Shown here one piece after another: positions 7,873-16,972 of a stretch of 64,000 nt of DNA; positions within the stretch are counted from its first letter, which is position 1, and every line of letters starts with the position of its first letter. A program made the translations under genes and the position numbers. The notes under the pieces are model-generated. The model had not been told where the DNA came from. It saw nothing but the letters and a program-made list of their open reading frames with translations, and made no database searches. This DNA comes from Actinomycetota bacterium (GTDB lineage: Bacteria; Actinomycetota; Thermoleophilia; Solirubrobacterales; JACPNS01), in assembly GCA_016213645.1 (NCBI GenBank), contig JACQZY010000014.1:1-64000 (forward strand). The letters are read 5' to 3'.

Positions 7873-9849
7873 ATGAGCACCGCAAGTCGCATGCGCCGAG
7901 CCAACGCCACCCAGCGCGCCGGCGCCCCGCAAACCGCCCGCACTGCCACCGCACCCAAACAGCGCGCGGCTCACGGCCTGCGCGCCCGCGCTCGCTACGC
8001 CTTCGACAATTCGATGTCGCGCGGCCCCAGCGCGCTGATTTGGTATCTCGGCGGAGCGGTGATGCTGGTGGTGGTCGCGTTCGCCGCGCTGCTCGTGATC
8101 TTCGGTGTCGGCCCCACGCACAATCCGATTACTGCGATCTACAACGTGCTGCTGCACACGATCGACACGGGCACTCAGGCCGGCGACGTAGGCACGGCCT
8201 ACAGCGCACTCGACCTGGTGGTCACCTTCGCCGGAATATTCATCTTCAGCGCGTTTATCGGTGTGCTTTCGAACACGATTGACGGTCGGCTGCACGACCT
8301 GCGCAAAGGCCGCTCACTGGTGATCGAAAGTGACCACACGCTGGTCCTCGGCTGGTCCGAAAGCATCTTCACGATCGTCAGCGAGCTGGCGATCGCCAAC
8401 GAGAGCCGGCGCGGCGCGTCGATCGTGGTTCTCGCGGAAATGGACAAGGTGGAGATGGAGGACGCGATTCGCACTCGCGTGAAGGACCTTCGTGGCACGC
8501 GTGTGGTCTGCCGTACCGGCAATCCGATATCCGTCGTCGATCTGGACCTCGTCAACCACCATGAGGCGCGCTCCGTGATCGTGCTTGCGCCGGACGGCGA
8601 GGACCCGGACGCGATGGTCGTCAAGACGCTTTTGGCGCTGACGCGCGGGCCGTCTCGTCGCGAGCATCCGTACCACATAGTCGCCGAGATCCGCGATGCG
8701 AGCAACCTCGACGCCGCGCATCTGGCCGGTGGCGACGAGGCGGTGATCCTCGATAAAAGCCTCACCGCAAGTCGCATGATCGTGCAGACCTCGCGTCAGA
8801 GTGGAGCCGCTTACGTGTACCAGGAGCTGCTCGACTTCGACGGTGACGAGATCTACATGCGCCACGACGAGTCACTGACCGGCAAGACCTACGGCGACGC
8901 GCTGCTGGCGTACGAAAACTGTGCGGTGATCGGCCTGCGCCACGCCGACGGCGACGTCAAGCTCAATCCTGCGCCTGCCACGCCGATCAAGTCGGGCGAT
9001 CTCGTGATCGCGGTGGCCGAGGACGATTCCGTGCTTGACGTGGCCGACGTCGTTTGCGCCGCGATTGACGAAGACGCGATCCGCGTGGGCGCCCGCGCGG
9101 AGAATGCTTCGGAAGCCACGCTGATCCTCGGTTTCAACCTTCGCACGCCGCTGGTGATCGCGGAGTTGGATAAGTACACGCGACAGGGCTCGCGCGTCGA
9201 GCTGGTCGCGGCCGAGCCGCCCGCGCCGGAGGCGCTGGCCGCGACCGCGGGTGGGCTGAAACACATTGAGTTGAACGTTCGCGCCGGCAACACCACCGAT
9301 CGCGCGTTCCTTGAAGGCCTGGGCGCCGAGCACTTTGATCGCGTGATCGTGATGTGCGACGCCGACGCCTCAGACTCCCAGCGCGCAGACGCGCGCGTGC
9401 TGATTCAGCTCCTACATCTGCGCGAGTTCGCACGTCGCACCGGTGCCACCTTCACGATTGTCTCGGAGATACTCGACGAGGCGGACCGCGAACTCGCCAG
9501 CGTGGCCGAGGTTGATGACATCGTCGTGTCGGACCAAGTGATCAGCTATTTGCTGGCGCAGATTTCGGAGAACCGCGATCTTGCCGAGGTCTTCACCGAG
9601 CTGCTCGAATCCGAGGGCTCGGAGGTCTACATGCGTCCGGTCAGTGAGTATGTGGCGACCGGCTCCGAGGTCAACTTCGCCACCCTGGTGGCGGCGGCAC
9701 GAGAGCGTGGCGAGACCGCGTTTGGCTATCGCGTCGCCGATTTGGCCTACGACGCCGACGCTTATTTCGGCGTACGCGTAAACCCGGCCAAATCGGAAGC
9801 GATCCATGCCGCTGCCGGCGACAGGCTGATCGTGCTGGCGGAAGACTGA
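7873..9849 (+). CDS. CASTOR/POLLUX-family ion channel with tandem RCK-like domains
   Basis: 658 residues. After a basic alanine-rich N-terminus there are two membrane segments (about 52-78 and 112-138) with a pore-loop candidate LLHTIDTGTQAGD between them. Two Rossmann-like RCK modules follow, starting near HTLVLGWSESIFTIVSELA (about 155) and EATLILGFNLRTPLVIAEL (about 415). This is the layout of the CASTOR/POLLUX/SYM8 family, known in plants as nuclear-envelope cation channels and present in many bacteria as proteins of unknown physiology. The bacterial form should be a plasma-membrane channel gated by cytoplasmic ligand or calcium binding to the RCK ring. RBS AGAAAGG is close upstream. Confidence 0.85.
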   Translation: MSTASRMRRANATQRAGAPQTARTATAPKQRAAHGLRARARYAFDNSMSRGPSALIWYLGGAVMLVVVAFAALLVIFGVGPTHNPITAIYNVLLHTIDTGTQAGDVGTAYSALDLVVTFAGIFIFSAFIGVLSNTIDGRLHDLRKGRSLVIESDHTLVLGWSESIFTIVSELAIANESRRGASIVVLAEMDKVEMEDAIRTRVKDLRGTRVVCRTGNPISVVDLDLVNHHEARSVIVLAPDGEDPDAMVVKTLLALTRGPSRREHPYHIVAEIRDASNLDAAHLAGGDEAVILDKSLTASRMIVQTSRQSGAAYVYQELLDFDGDEIYMRHDESLTGKTYGDALLAYENCAVIGLRHADGDVKLNPAPATPIKSGDLVIAVAEDDSVLDVADVVCAAIDEDAIRVGARAENASEATLILGFNLRTPLVIAELDKYTRQGSRVELVAAEPPAPEALAATAGGLKHIELNVRAGNTTDRAFLEGLGAEHFDRVIVMCDADASDSQRADARVLIQLLHLREFARRTGATFTIVSEILDEADRELASVAEVDDIVVSDQVISYLLAQISENRDLAEVFTELLESEGSEVYMRPVSEYVATGSEVNFATLVAAARERGETAFGYRVADLAYDADAYFGVRVNPAKSEAIHAAAGDRLIVLAED

Positions 9850-9898
9850 GCGGCCGGTTCGCGGGCCGGCTGGTGGACCCGCGAGTCCGGACGCCGGG

Positions 9899-10573
9899 TC
9901 AGCGCATCAACAGCCTGACTTTCGTGAACAATCCTTCTTCTACCGTGAACGACTTCACGACGGCTCCGGTGATAAGGGCCTGGGTGCCGCACTCGCTGCT
10001 GTCGGAACCGGAGTCGCCCGAGTTGTTGGAGGTTTTCAGGTCGTCGCTCTCTTCAGACTTGGGGGGCTTGACGTATTCATCGCGCTCGCACGTGACGTAC
10101 ACATACTCCGCCAGCGGCTCGGCGAGGATCGTGCCGTCGACCATGCGGATTCGCAGCACGTCGCCTTCGAACGAGTGCACGTAACCGCTGACTTCGTCGC
10201 CGTCCTCGATGCCGTCGTCGTCGGAGTCGTCGTTGTTGCAGACAGTTTCCAGTTCCGACTCGACCCAATTGACCATGCCGTCATGATCGGAGTCCTCTCG
10301 TCCGTCGGCGCGCTTGTCACCGTCGCTGTTGCGGTCGCGTGGATCCATGCTGGACTGGTATTCGCAGAGGTTGCGGACGTGATCTCGATCCTGGTCGCGA
10401 TTGGCTTGATTTTGGCTGGTCGAAAGGTGATGCTTCTTCTCCCAGCGATCGGGGATTCCGTCCTTATTGCGGTCGCCACTGACCGCCGTCGCCACCGCGA
10501 CGAACACAAGCAGGCTCGCGCACGCGAGCACCGCGATCATCAGGCTTCTTGTTCCGAGCAAAATCTTGCGCAT
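9899..10573 (-). CDS. Secreted thrombospondin type-3 repeat (calcium-binding) protein
   Basis: 224 residues. A signal peptide covers about residues 1-32 (hydrophobic MIAVLACASLLVFVAVATAV). The mature protein has Asp-rich repeats of the DxDxDG kind: SGDRNKDGIPDRWE, NRDQDRDHV, DPRDRNSDGDKRADG, REDSDHDGMVNW, NNDDSDDDGIEDGDE. These bind calcium in thrombospondin type-3 and dockerin-like repeats. The C-terminal part (EVSGYVHSFEGDVLRIRMVDGT) looks like a small beta domain and ends in a Ser/Asp-rich stretch. Most likely an extracellular structural or adhesion protein. It converges with the channel gene. Confidence 0.75.
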   Translation of the reverse strand: MRKILLGTRSLMIAVLACASLLVFVAVATAVSGDRNKDGIPDRWEKKHHLSTSQNQANRDQDRDHVRNLCEYQSSMDPRDRNSDGDKRADGREDSDHDGMVNWVESELETVCNNDDSDDDGIEDGDEVSGYVHSFEGDVLRIRMVDGTILAEPLAEYVYVTCERDEYVKPPKSEESDDLKTSNNSGDSGSDSSECGTQALITGAVVKSFTVEEGLFTKVRLLMR

Positions 10574-10723
10574 GGCCGGCTCCCATCAGGTCATGTGGCC
10601 GCGCGTACGGCCGAGTGTTCCTCAACTGATCAGGTATCGGCCGTTCCGCGCGAAGCTTCAGTGGTGACGGGAACTCTTCGACGTGCGGACTAGGCGGAAT
10701 GTTTACGGCATTTGGAGTGGTTT

Positions 10724-10752
10724 TTTAACCGGTCCCGCGTTAGGTGTATAAA
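10724..10752 (+). promoter_or_regulatory. Sigma-70-type promoter of the DUF11 protein gene
   Basis: TTTAAC at 10724-10729 and TATAAA at 10747-10752 are separated by exactly 17 bases. Transcription would start near 10760, giving a leader of about 145 bases with two small hairpins (10787-10800, and CCGGCC-GAA-GGCCGG at 10870-10884) before the RBS at 10891-10897. The 10574-10904 interval between the divergent genes holds nothing else I can support. Confidence 0.5.
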
Positions 10753-10904
10753 AAATCGCCGACATACTGTAAAATATGCGTTCAAGCCACATTGATGTGG
10801 CGGTTCGTCGCTACTCGGCAACGAACGAATCAGCGGATACGCATTCTCGGCAAGGATGTTTCCGCGCGGCCGGCCGAAGGCCGGGAATACAGAGGAGACT
10901 CGCT

Positions 10905-13469
10905 ATGAGTACGTTTGCGCACGCTGCACGCGCTCACGACCGCGCATCGCGGCATGGACGCTTGAACGGCTACTCACGTGGCCGTGAACACAACATCAAC
11001 CGGATTTCAAGAGTTCTGGTACTCGCCGTCGTGCTTTGCGCGGCGATCGTGGCATCGTTCGCGACCCAGGCGTCTGCGGCGCTGACCTATCAGAACGACG
11101 AAAACGGCGTCAACGATCAGCCGGGGCAGAAGGATCTCACGCGCCACGGGGTGGATGCGTCTGGCCTGCCGACCAGTTTGCAGGTTGCTTGGAACTGGGA
11201 CACGATCGGCCTCAACGGTGCCAACACCGGCGACGCCTGTGCATTGTTCGACACCGATGCCGACGGCAAGATCAACTATGCGCTTTGCGTGACGATCGCC
11301 GGCGATCCGGCGGCGCCCACCGATACGCGACTTTATTCCTGCGGCGACGACAAGGTTGATCGCTGTACCACTCCGATTGCCGCGATTCTGGCGTTCGGGT
11401 CCTCTTGCACGGTCGCCCAAACCGCAACGGATCCGTTTAGCCCGAGCGGTGAAAGCTATCCCAACGACACGACCGCGACCTGCAGCGTGCTGATGGCAGA
11501 CTTCGGCCTCGCCTTTTCGGCGAAGCTCGTCAATACATGCTCATATCCGTCTCAGCAGCCGAACTCCGACCCGTCCGACTGCGTACTCATCAAGCGAGAC
11601 GGATTTTTGATCATTGACAAACAGGCCGAGCCAGACGAATCCAGTGCGCAGTTCAACTTCACGATGGACGGCTCGTCCGAAGTGGTTTTCACCGCCCACG
11701 GCAGTGAAACCAGCGGCATCATCCCGGTGCGAACGGATCGGATGCACTCGATCCTCGAGTCGATGCCCGATACATGGCTCCTTGACGGCGCGACTTGCAG
11801 CAACGAGTCCGGGACGCGGGAGGGCGACGGGTTGATCGAGCTGGACGTAGATGCCGATCAGACCGTCACATGCACGTTCGTCAATCAGCGGAAGCCGAGT
11901 TCGTTGACTGTGATCAAGCATGTTGTCAATGACAACAGCGGCAGCTCGAGCGCGGCTGACTTTTCGCTGCACGTTTTGTCTGGCGACAGCGACGTGATCG
12001 GCAGCCCGCAGCCCGGCGATGAAACCGGCACTGTGTATGTGTTGGCTCCCGGCGACTACTCCGTTGGTGAAGATGCGATGGATGGTTATAGCTCCGGCTA
12101 CTCCGGTGACTGCGCGTCCGACGGTTCCGTAACACTCGCCGCCGGCCAGGACCTCACTTGCACGATCACCAACGACGACGTGCCGCATCCGGCAATCATG
12201 GTGACGAAAACCGTCGACAAACCGGTGGTTCACGCGGGCGACGAAGTCACTTACACGATCTTGGTCGAGAACACGGGCGACGATCCGCTAACCGGCATAT
12301 CGGTGGACGACCCCGACTGCTCTCCGATCGACTTCGACGATGTCGACGAAGGTTCGATCGACGTGCTCGACGTGGGAGAGACGTGGCAGTACAAGTGCTC
12401 CACCACGATCGGCGATGACATCGTCAATACCGCCACCGCCGAGGGATATGGCACTGAGCGCGAGCGTGTCAGCGACGACGACGATGCCGCGGTCGACGTG
12501 ATCAACCCCTCGATTCACGTCAGCAAGTCGGCAAGCTCGACCGTGATCCACGCCGGTGACTCTGTCACCTACACCGTCAACGTCAAAAACGACGGCGACG
12601 TCCCGCTGACCGATGTGAAGGTGGACGACCCCAACTGCTCGCCGCTTACCTTTGTCTCTAGCGACGGCAATGACGACGCCGTGCTCGACTCCGAGGAGAC
12701 CTGGACCTACACCTGCACGACCGCCGTCAACGACGACACCACCAACACCGCCACCGCAGAGGGCATCGACCCGATCGAAGGCACCGTCAAAGACGACGAC
12801 AGCGCGAAGGTCGACGTGATCAACCCCTCGATTCACGTGCGAAAGACTGCCGATCAGACAACCGTGCTTGTCGGGACGGTCGTGAAGTTCACCGTCGAGG
12901 TGGAAAACAACGGCGACGTGCCTTTGTTCAACGTGAAGGTGAGCGACACGATCTGCTCACCGCTCACGTTCGTCAGTGGCGATGCCGGAACGGTAGGCGT
13001 GATGGAACCCTCGGAGGTCTGGATCTACACATGCAGCATGGCGATCAACTCCAACACGGTGAACGTGGCGACCGCCTCCGCGCTCACACCGCAGGAGGAG
13101 ACCGTTACCGACAACGCTTCGGCGACGGTGAACGTGACCACCCCGCCGACGGTGCAGGCGTTAGCGACGCCGCCGTCGGTCACGTTGAGCGGGTTCAATC
13201 GCTGCGTGTCACGCAGGTTCACGTTGGCGCCGTCGATCTCCGGTGGTACCGCGGTCAGCACCGTGCTCTACATCGACGGCAAGCGCCGTGGGTCGACCAC
13301 GTCGTCTGCGCCGCGCTTCACGATCAATGGCACGCGCTACAAGTCTGGAACGCACCGAGTGAAGATGGTCGTGACGCTAAGTAACGGTCAGACGATTACC
13401 ACGACCGGCAGCTTCTCACGCTGCAAGCTGCGCACGGTCAAGAAGATCTCACCGAAGTTCACCGGCTGA
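10905..13469 (+). CDS. Secreted DUF11-repeat surface protein
   Basis: 854 residues from ATG 10905, chosen because AGAGGAG lies eight bases upstream; the frame is open further up but without support. A signal peptide spans about residues 33-60 (hydrophobic ISRVLVLAVVLCAAIVASFA, then TQASA). A unique N-terminal region of about 200 residues follows, then two prealbumin-like Ig modules (about 230-425, with SSLTVIKHVVND and YSVGEDAMDGY) and three DUF11 repeats (about 425-745) that each contain 'HAGD.VTYT...N.GD.PLT...V.D..C'. A short C-terminal beta domain closes the protein. Likely cell-surface or matrix material. Repeats two and three begin with a 30-base stretch identical at DNA level. Confidence 0.8.
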   Translation: MSTFAHAARAHDRASRHGRLNGYSRGREHNINRISRVLVLAVVLCAAIVASFATQASAALTYQNDENGVNDQPGQKDLTRHGVDASGLPTSLQVAWNWDTIGLNGANTGDACALFDTDADGKINYALCVTIAGDPAAPTDTRLYSCGDDKVDRCTTPIAAILAFGSSCTVAQTATDPFSPSGESYPNDTTATCSVLMADFGLAFSAKLVNTCSYPSQQPNSDPSDCVLIKRDGFLIIDKQAEPDESSAQFNFTMDGSSEVVFTAHGSETSGIIPVRTDRMHSILESMPDTWLLDGATCSNESGTREGDGLIELDVDADQTVTCTFVNQRKPSSLTVIKHVVNDNSGSSSAADFSLHVLSGDSDVIGSPQPGDETGTVYVLAPGDYSVGEDAMDGYSSGYSGDCASDGSVTLAAGQDLTCTITNDDVPHPAIMVTKTVDKPVVHAGDEVTYTILVENTGDDPLTGISVDDPDCSPIDFDDVDEGSIDVLDVGETWQYKCSTTIGDDIVNTATAEGYGTERERVSDDDDAAVDVINPSIHVSKSASSTVIHAGDSVTYTVNVKNDGDVPLTDVKVDDPNCSPLTFVSSDGNDDAVLDSEETWTYTCTTAVNDDTTNTATAEGIDPIEGTVKDDDSAKVDVINPSIHVRKTADQTTVLVGTVVKFTVEVENNGDVPLFNVKVSDTICSPLTFVSGDAGTVGVMEPSEVWIYTCSMAINSNTVNVATASALTPQEETVTDNASATVNVTTPPTVQALATPPSVTLSGFNRCVSRRFTLAPSISGGTAVSTVLYIDGKRRGSTTSSAPRFTINGTRYKSGTHRVKMVVTLSNGQTITTTGSFSRCKLRTVKKISPKFTG

Positions 13470-13485
13470 GGCAATTCGAAATGGG

Positions 13486-13520
13486 CGCCCCCGTCCGCGC
13501 GGATCGTGCGGACGGGGGCG
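13486..13520 (+). terminator. Strong hairpin terminator after the DUF11 gene
   Basis: CGCCCCCGTCCGC at 13486-13498 pairs perfectly with GCGGACGGGGGCG at 13508-13520 over a nine-base loop, starting 17 bases after the stop codon. There is no T run after it, so termination would be of the GC-hairpin type. Confidence 0.6.
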
Positions 13521-13602
13521 ACGCCCGTCGAATCGAACGCCGATCATGCCGGAATTATTCGGTTGACGTGCATGAGCCATCGACCTTCAGCCACGTATCG
13601 GC

Positions 13603-13908
13603 TTGCGTCGTAGATTCAGAGTTGATACAAGTCCGGCTATTACTTCGCTAATTCGTAACAAGCGGATCGTCGCGGTTCTAGCTGCGATCGGGATAGCGCT
13701 CGGAATCGGCGTCGCTCCGTCACCGGTATTGGGGAGCGAAACTCCGGTCGTCGTGATCGCATGCAAGCGGGCGACAATTGGCGGAAAACGAAAGTGCATC
13801 GCCGCCGGACAGTTCTGTGCCCGGCGCTTTGAGCGGGACTACAACAGGTATGGATACACATGCTCGTCCCGTGACCGAAACGGCAGATATCACCTGAAGA
13901 AGTTGTGA
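13603..13908 (+). CDS. Small secreted cysteine-containing protein
   Basis: 101 residues from a TTG at 13603; the start is uncertain. Residues 20-43 are a hydrophobic signal segment ending APSPVLGS. The mature part is basic and has four cysteines: VIACKRATIGGKRKC, AAGQFCARR, and YNRYGYTCSS, ending DRNGRYHL. The block GKRKCIAAGQFC....RDYNRYGYTC looks like a small conserved extracellular domain that I believe recurs in this bacterial group, but I cannot name it. The tail of the gene forms part of a small hairpin that may end transcription. Confidence 0.5.
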   Translation: MRRRFRVDTSPAITSLIRNKRIVAVLAAIGIALGIGVAPSPVLGSETPVVVIACKRATIGGKRKCIAAGQFCARRFERDYNRYGYTCSSRDRNGRYHLKKL

Positions 13909-13920
13909 AGTCGTAACTTC
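13899..13920 (+). terminator. Weak hairpin between convergent genes
   Basis: GAAGTT (13899-13904) pairs with AACTTC (13915-13920) over a ten-base loop, followed by AATTCT. It spans the stop codon of the small secreted protein and lies between two convergent genes, where a bidirectional terminator would fit. Confidence 0.3.
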
Positions 13921-13959
13921 AATTCTCGCGCGCTATTTGCGACCTCGGGCGGAAGTTGT

Positions 13960-14973
13960 TCACCCGTCGCCGAACGGCTCGACCGCAATTCCGTGGCCGG
14001 TGTCCCGGCTGCCGAACTCGTAGACGGCTCCGCCCGTTGTGGTGAGGATCGTCGGTGCCGACGCGCCATCGTGGTGGTCGAGGGTGATCTCAAGGGTTGA
14101 CACCGAGCAGTTAAGTGTGTGGTGATTTGAACCGTCGGGGTCTGAATAGATCCATGCCACGGTGGCCCGCGGTTCCGAGGCGATCGTGCCAAGCGCGGTC
14201 ATCTGTTCGCCGGGAATGCTGAACTGACAGCGGCCGGCACGCGCGTCCACTTTGGTGGCTCGCACTGCGCCAAGACCGCCGAGCCGGTGACGCACGCCGT
14301 CAACGCTGACGGCACCGTTGGCCACCCAGGGGGTGGTCCATGGGCCAAGCTTCACGCGACCCATCGCGAGATCCACCCAGGTGTCGGCACCGTGTCCTTC
14401 GAACGTGGCTCCGTGCAACCACACCCACTGCTCGGCGTGCTGAGCGCCCCAGTTGTGTCCGACCATGCCCGGCCAGGCCGACAACTCGAGTCGCTCGCCG
14501 CCGAAATCCACCCATCCGCTGAAGCTTGCGGCCGGGGCCAGCGTAAGCAGCTTCGTGCGCGGCAGTGGCCCGCCGTAAAGGCGCTCGGGCAGGTGCAACA
14601 GTGGTGATTCGGCGCCGGTGATCGTCAGCTCCCAGGACGCCTCGCGACCCTCGCCGGAGATTCTGCCGGATGCGATCTTCGGCGAGAACGATCCCAGGTC
14701 GTCGATACCGACATAGAGGTCCGGTCCGGTGGTCAAAGCGCCTGCCGCCGCGGTTTGCTTCACGGCACGCGGCCGACCGCCGTCCCGTTCAAAGAGTGTC
14801 AGCCAAATCGAGCCCTCGACCTCGTGGCCAGGGCGCTTGTGCACGGTGTAACGAATCCAGACCGCGCGCCGACCGTCTGGATCGCCGGCCTTCAGGTAGT
14901 AGCTCTCGTAGTGGCCGGACTTCGCCGCAAGCGCGCCAAAGCGCGGCTCGGCCAACGGCTGCAAATTGCTCAC
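13960..14973 (-). CDS. CrtC/AttH-like lipocalin-fold protein
   Basis: 337 residues from GTG 14973, which overlaps the stop of the upstream gene by four bases (GTGA); the longer open frame to 15306 runs through that gene in another frame and is rejected. Sequence features fit the hydroxyneurosporene synthase (CrtC)/AttH two-domain lipocalin family: a strand FSGWVDFGGERLELSAWP followed by GMVGHNWGAQHAEQWVWLHG, and later VDLAMGRVKLGPWTTPW. Members act on or carry hydrophobic molecules such as carotenoids or lipids. It is the last gene of an operon with a GMC alcohol oxidoreductase, so a hydrophobic substrate is plausible. The precise reaction is unknown. Confidence 0.65.
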   Translation of the reverse strand: MSNLQPLAEPRFGALAAKSGHYESYYLKAGDPDGRRAVWIRYTVHKRPGHEVEGSIWLTLFERDGGRPRAVKQTAAAGALTTGPDLYVGIDDLGSFSPKIASGRISGEGREASWELTITGAESPLLHLPERLYGGPLPRTKLLTLAPAASFSGWVDFGGERLELSAWPGMVGHNWGAQHAEQWVWLHGATFEGHGADTWVDLAMGRVKLGPWTTPWVANGAVSVDGVRHRLGGLGAVRATKVDARAGRCQFSIPGEQMTALGTIASEPRATVAWIYSDPDGSNHHTLNCSVSTLEITLDHHDGASAPTILTTTGGAVYEFGSRDTGHGIAVEPFGDG

Positions 14974-15329
14974 GCGCCGATTCTCGCGGATGCGCGCCGA
15001 CCGTGCCGGTAGCCCAGCCAGAGCCACAGCGGATACGTGGCAAAGAGCGCGGCGGCGAGCTTGTGCCCACGCGGTCCTACGTGATCGGTATCCACGCGCA
15101 GCACACCGGAATTGATCATCCAGTCGCGTCCGCTGCTGGCGCGGCAGGCCTTCCACACCGGCTTTGTCCAGCGTTGGTTGAGGTACAGCGGAATGCTGAG
15201 ACCGTAGAAACCGGCGATCGTCGCGGCGCCGCGCTTCAGTGAGTTGCGTTCTTGCTCGGGTTCGGGCGCCAGGCGGGCGTAGGCTTCGCCCGTGGCGTAG
15301 AGCCACGGGCCGTCGATCAGGAAGGACAT
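14970..15329 (-). CDS. Small hypothetical protein in the GMC operon
   Basis: 119 residues, not recognised. It begins MSFLIDGPWLYATGEAYARL and has two hydrophobic stretches (about residues 35-50 and 88-105, AALFATYPLWLWLGY) and a basic end, so it may be membrane associated. It starts 13 bases inside the GMC oxidoreductase gene and its stop overlaps the start of the lipocalin-like gene. Such tight coupling suggests that its product works with both neighbours. GGAG stands at a normal distance before the ATG. Confidence 0.6.
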   Translation of the reverse strand: MSFLIDGPWLYATGEAYARLAPEPEQERNSLKRGAATIAGFYGLSIPLYLNQRWTKPVWKACRASSGRDWMINSGVLRVDTDHVGPRGHKLAAALFATYPLWLWLGYRHGRRASARIGA

Positions 15330-16972
15330 GCGACAGGCTCCTTGGTCTTGGGTTTGGCGATCTGTTCGGGCTCGGGTTCGTCGGTCGGCGCCGGCTTGCC
15401 GAGCAGCTGGTAGGCCAGACGGGTGGCCAGAGTCATGATCGTCTGCTGAGGGTTGACGCCGAGCGGAGTCGGCACGACGCTGCCGTCGGCGATGTAAAGA
15501 CCGGGGGTGCCGTGAACCGCGAGATCGCCGTCGACTACGCCGCGCGCCGCCTCGGCGTGTGCTCGCGCGGTGCCCAGGGGGTGAAACGCCATCAACTTGA
15601 GGTCGGCCGGTGCAAGCTTTGTGCGGTTCAGCGTTTCGATGTCGCCGGGTGCAATCTCCGGCAGGCGGCGCAACGGCAGAATGATGCGGCGAGCGCCGGC
15701 CGCCGTGAACAGCCGCACCAGCAGCTCCACGCCACGCTTGAGCGCCGCGATGTCGGGCGGCTGCACGTTGTAGAAGATCATCGTCTGACCGCCGCGCGTG
15801 ACCACGCGGCCGCGCGAGACCTCACTGACCATCATCCCAAACTGCGCGATTCGGCGATATTGCAGCATCAGCTCGCGGTGGCGCTCGCCGGAATACGGCA
15901 ATAGCGTGGCGACGTACTCGGGCGGGCCCGCGGCGCCTTCCAGCATGATCCCTTCGTGGGCGAATTCGTCTACGTAATAGGACTGCGGTACGCCCACCGC
16001 CATGTCCACGATTTCGTCCATCAGTGCCAGCACGGCCGTGGCGGGGTGGATTGTGAGGTTGCGTCCGAGCTGTCCGGAGCGGCCCGTTAGACCCTGGCGC
16101 TGCAACAGCACAGGGGTCTGAATCGCGCCGCAGGCGACGATCACGACGGGCGCGTCCACGGTTACCCGTCCGCCGCCGGCGGTGGTGGCCTCAACGCCGG
16201 TGGCGCGACCGCCTTCCACACGTACGTTCTGGGCTCGGCACTTCGTGAAAGTGGTGGCGCCGGCGTTCCATGCCTTGGTCACGTAGGTGATGCCGGTGTG
16301 CTGTTTCGCCGACGTGGGGCAGCCGGAAGGACAAACACCCGAGCCCACACAACCGCGGGCATTGCGGTACAGATAATCGCCCGACCAGCCGAGCGCGTCT
16401 GCGCCTCGCTTGACGATGCGAGCGTTTTGGCCGGCCACGTCCTCCGGAATCTGTGTGATGTTCACTTCTCGCTCGACGCGGCGGAAGAACGGATCGAGCG
16501 ATTCCGCGTCGATCTCGAGGCCGAAGTCGCGCTCCCAGCTTTGTAGGACAGGGTCGGGAGTGCGAAAGCATGTGCCCGAGTTGATGATCGTGGTGCCGCC
16601 GACGGCTTTTCCCTGCGGCAGCACGATCGGTGCGTTGCCAAAGGTGATCGACTGGCCCGCGTCGCGGTAGAGCTTGCCCATCATCTCGCGTGGCCGCGCG
16701 TTGAAATCGTCGGTCGTGAAGTGTCCGCCGTCTTCGAGCATCACCACGTTTAGACCGCCCTCGGCCAGTTCCTTGGCGGCGACTGCGCCGCCGGCGCCGG
16801 TGCCGATCACGCAGACGTCGGCTTTGACATGCTCGTGACCGGTGATGCCACCGCCGTCGCGCACGCGCACCTCATCGGGCAGCACGTAGCCGGAACCGAC
16901 GCGGTAGGCGTCGCCGGTGGTGGGACGGACGCCGTTTGCGGACGGGCTTTCGCCTGTGCGTGCCGCATTCAT
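15317..16972 (-). CDS. GMC-family FAD alcohol oxidoreductase (long-chain alcohol oxidase-like)
   Basis: 551 residues. An FAD dinucleotide fold lies at VCVIGTGAGGAVAAKELAEG (about 52-72) and the GMC signature at GKAVGGTTIINSGTCFR. A cysteine-rich stretch GCVGSGVCPSGCPTSAKQ resembles that of long-chain alcohol oxidases and related GMC enzymes. The C-terminal catalytic pair is visible as FHPLGT and GVNPQQT. The enzyme oxidises an alcohol to a carbonyl, passing electrons through FAD. The partner gene just upstream encodes a Gluconate-2-dehydrogenase-subunit-3-like protein, which usually accompanies membrane or exported GMC dehydrogenases. Substrate is probably hydrophobic (sterol, fatty or terpenoid alcohol), by inference from motif and neighbours. 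Confidence 0.88.
   Translation of the reverse strand: MNAARTGESPSANGVRPTTGDAYRVGSGYVLPDEVRVRDGGGITGHEHVKADVCVIGTGAGGAVAAKELAEGGLNVVMLEDGGHFTTDDFNARPREMMGKLYRDAGQSITFGNAPIVLPQGKAVGGTTIINSGTCFRTPDPVLQSWERDFGLEIDAESLDPFFRRVEREVNITQIPEDVAGQNARIVKRGADALGWSGDYLYRNARGCVGSGVCPSGCPTSAKQHTGITYVTKAWNAGATTFTKCRAQNVRVEGGRATGVEATTAGGGRVTVDAPVVIVACGAIQTPVLLQRQGLTGRSGQLGRNLTIHPATAVLALMDEIVDMAVGVPQSYYVDEFAHEGIMLEGAAGPPEYVATLLPYSGERHRELMLQYRRIAQFGMMVSEVSRGRVVTRGGQTMIFYNVQPPDIAALKRGVELLVRLFTAAGARRIILPLRRLPEIAPGDIETLNRTKLAPADLKLMAFHPLGTARAHAEAARGVVDGDLAVHGTPGLYIADGSVVPTPLGVNPQQTIMTLATRLAYQLLGKPAPTDEPEPEQIAKPKTKEPVACPS

Noticed and set aside
6679-8295. Minus-strand open frame of 538 codons
   Set aside because: Its composition is Arg/His/Ala/Gly-rich without domain pattern, and it is antisense to the secreted protein and CASTOR/POLLUX genes, whose codon and motif evidence is clear.
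14974-15306. N-terminal extension of the CrtC/AttH-like protein
   Set aside because: It lies in another frame over the 119-residue gene and is Arg-rich without pattern; the GTGA overlap at 14973 gives a better start.
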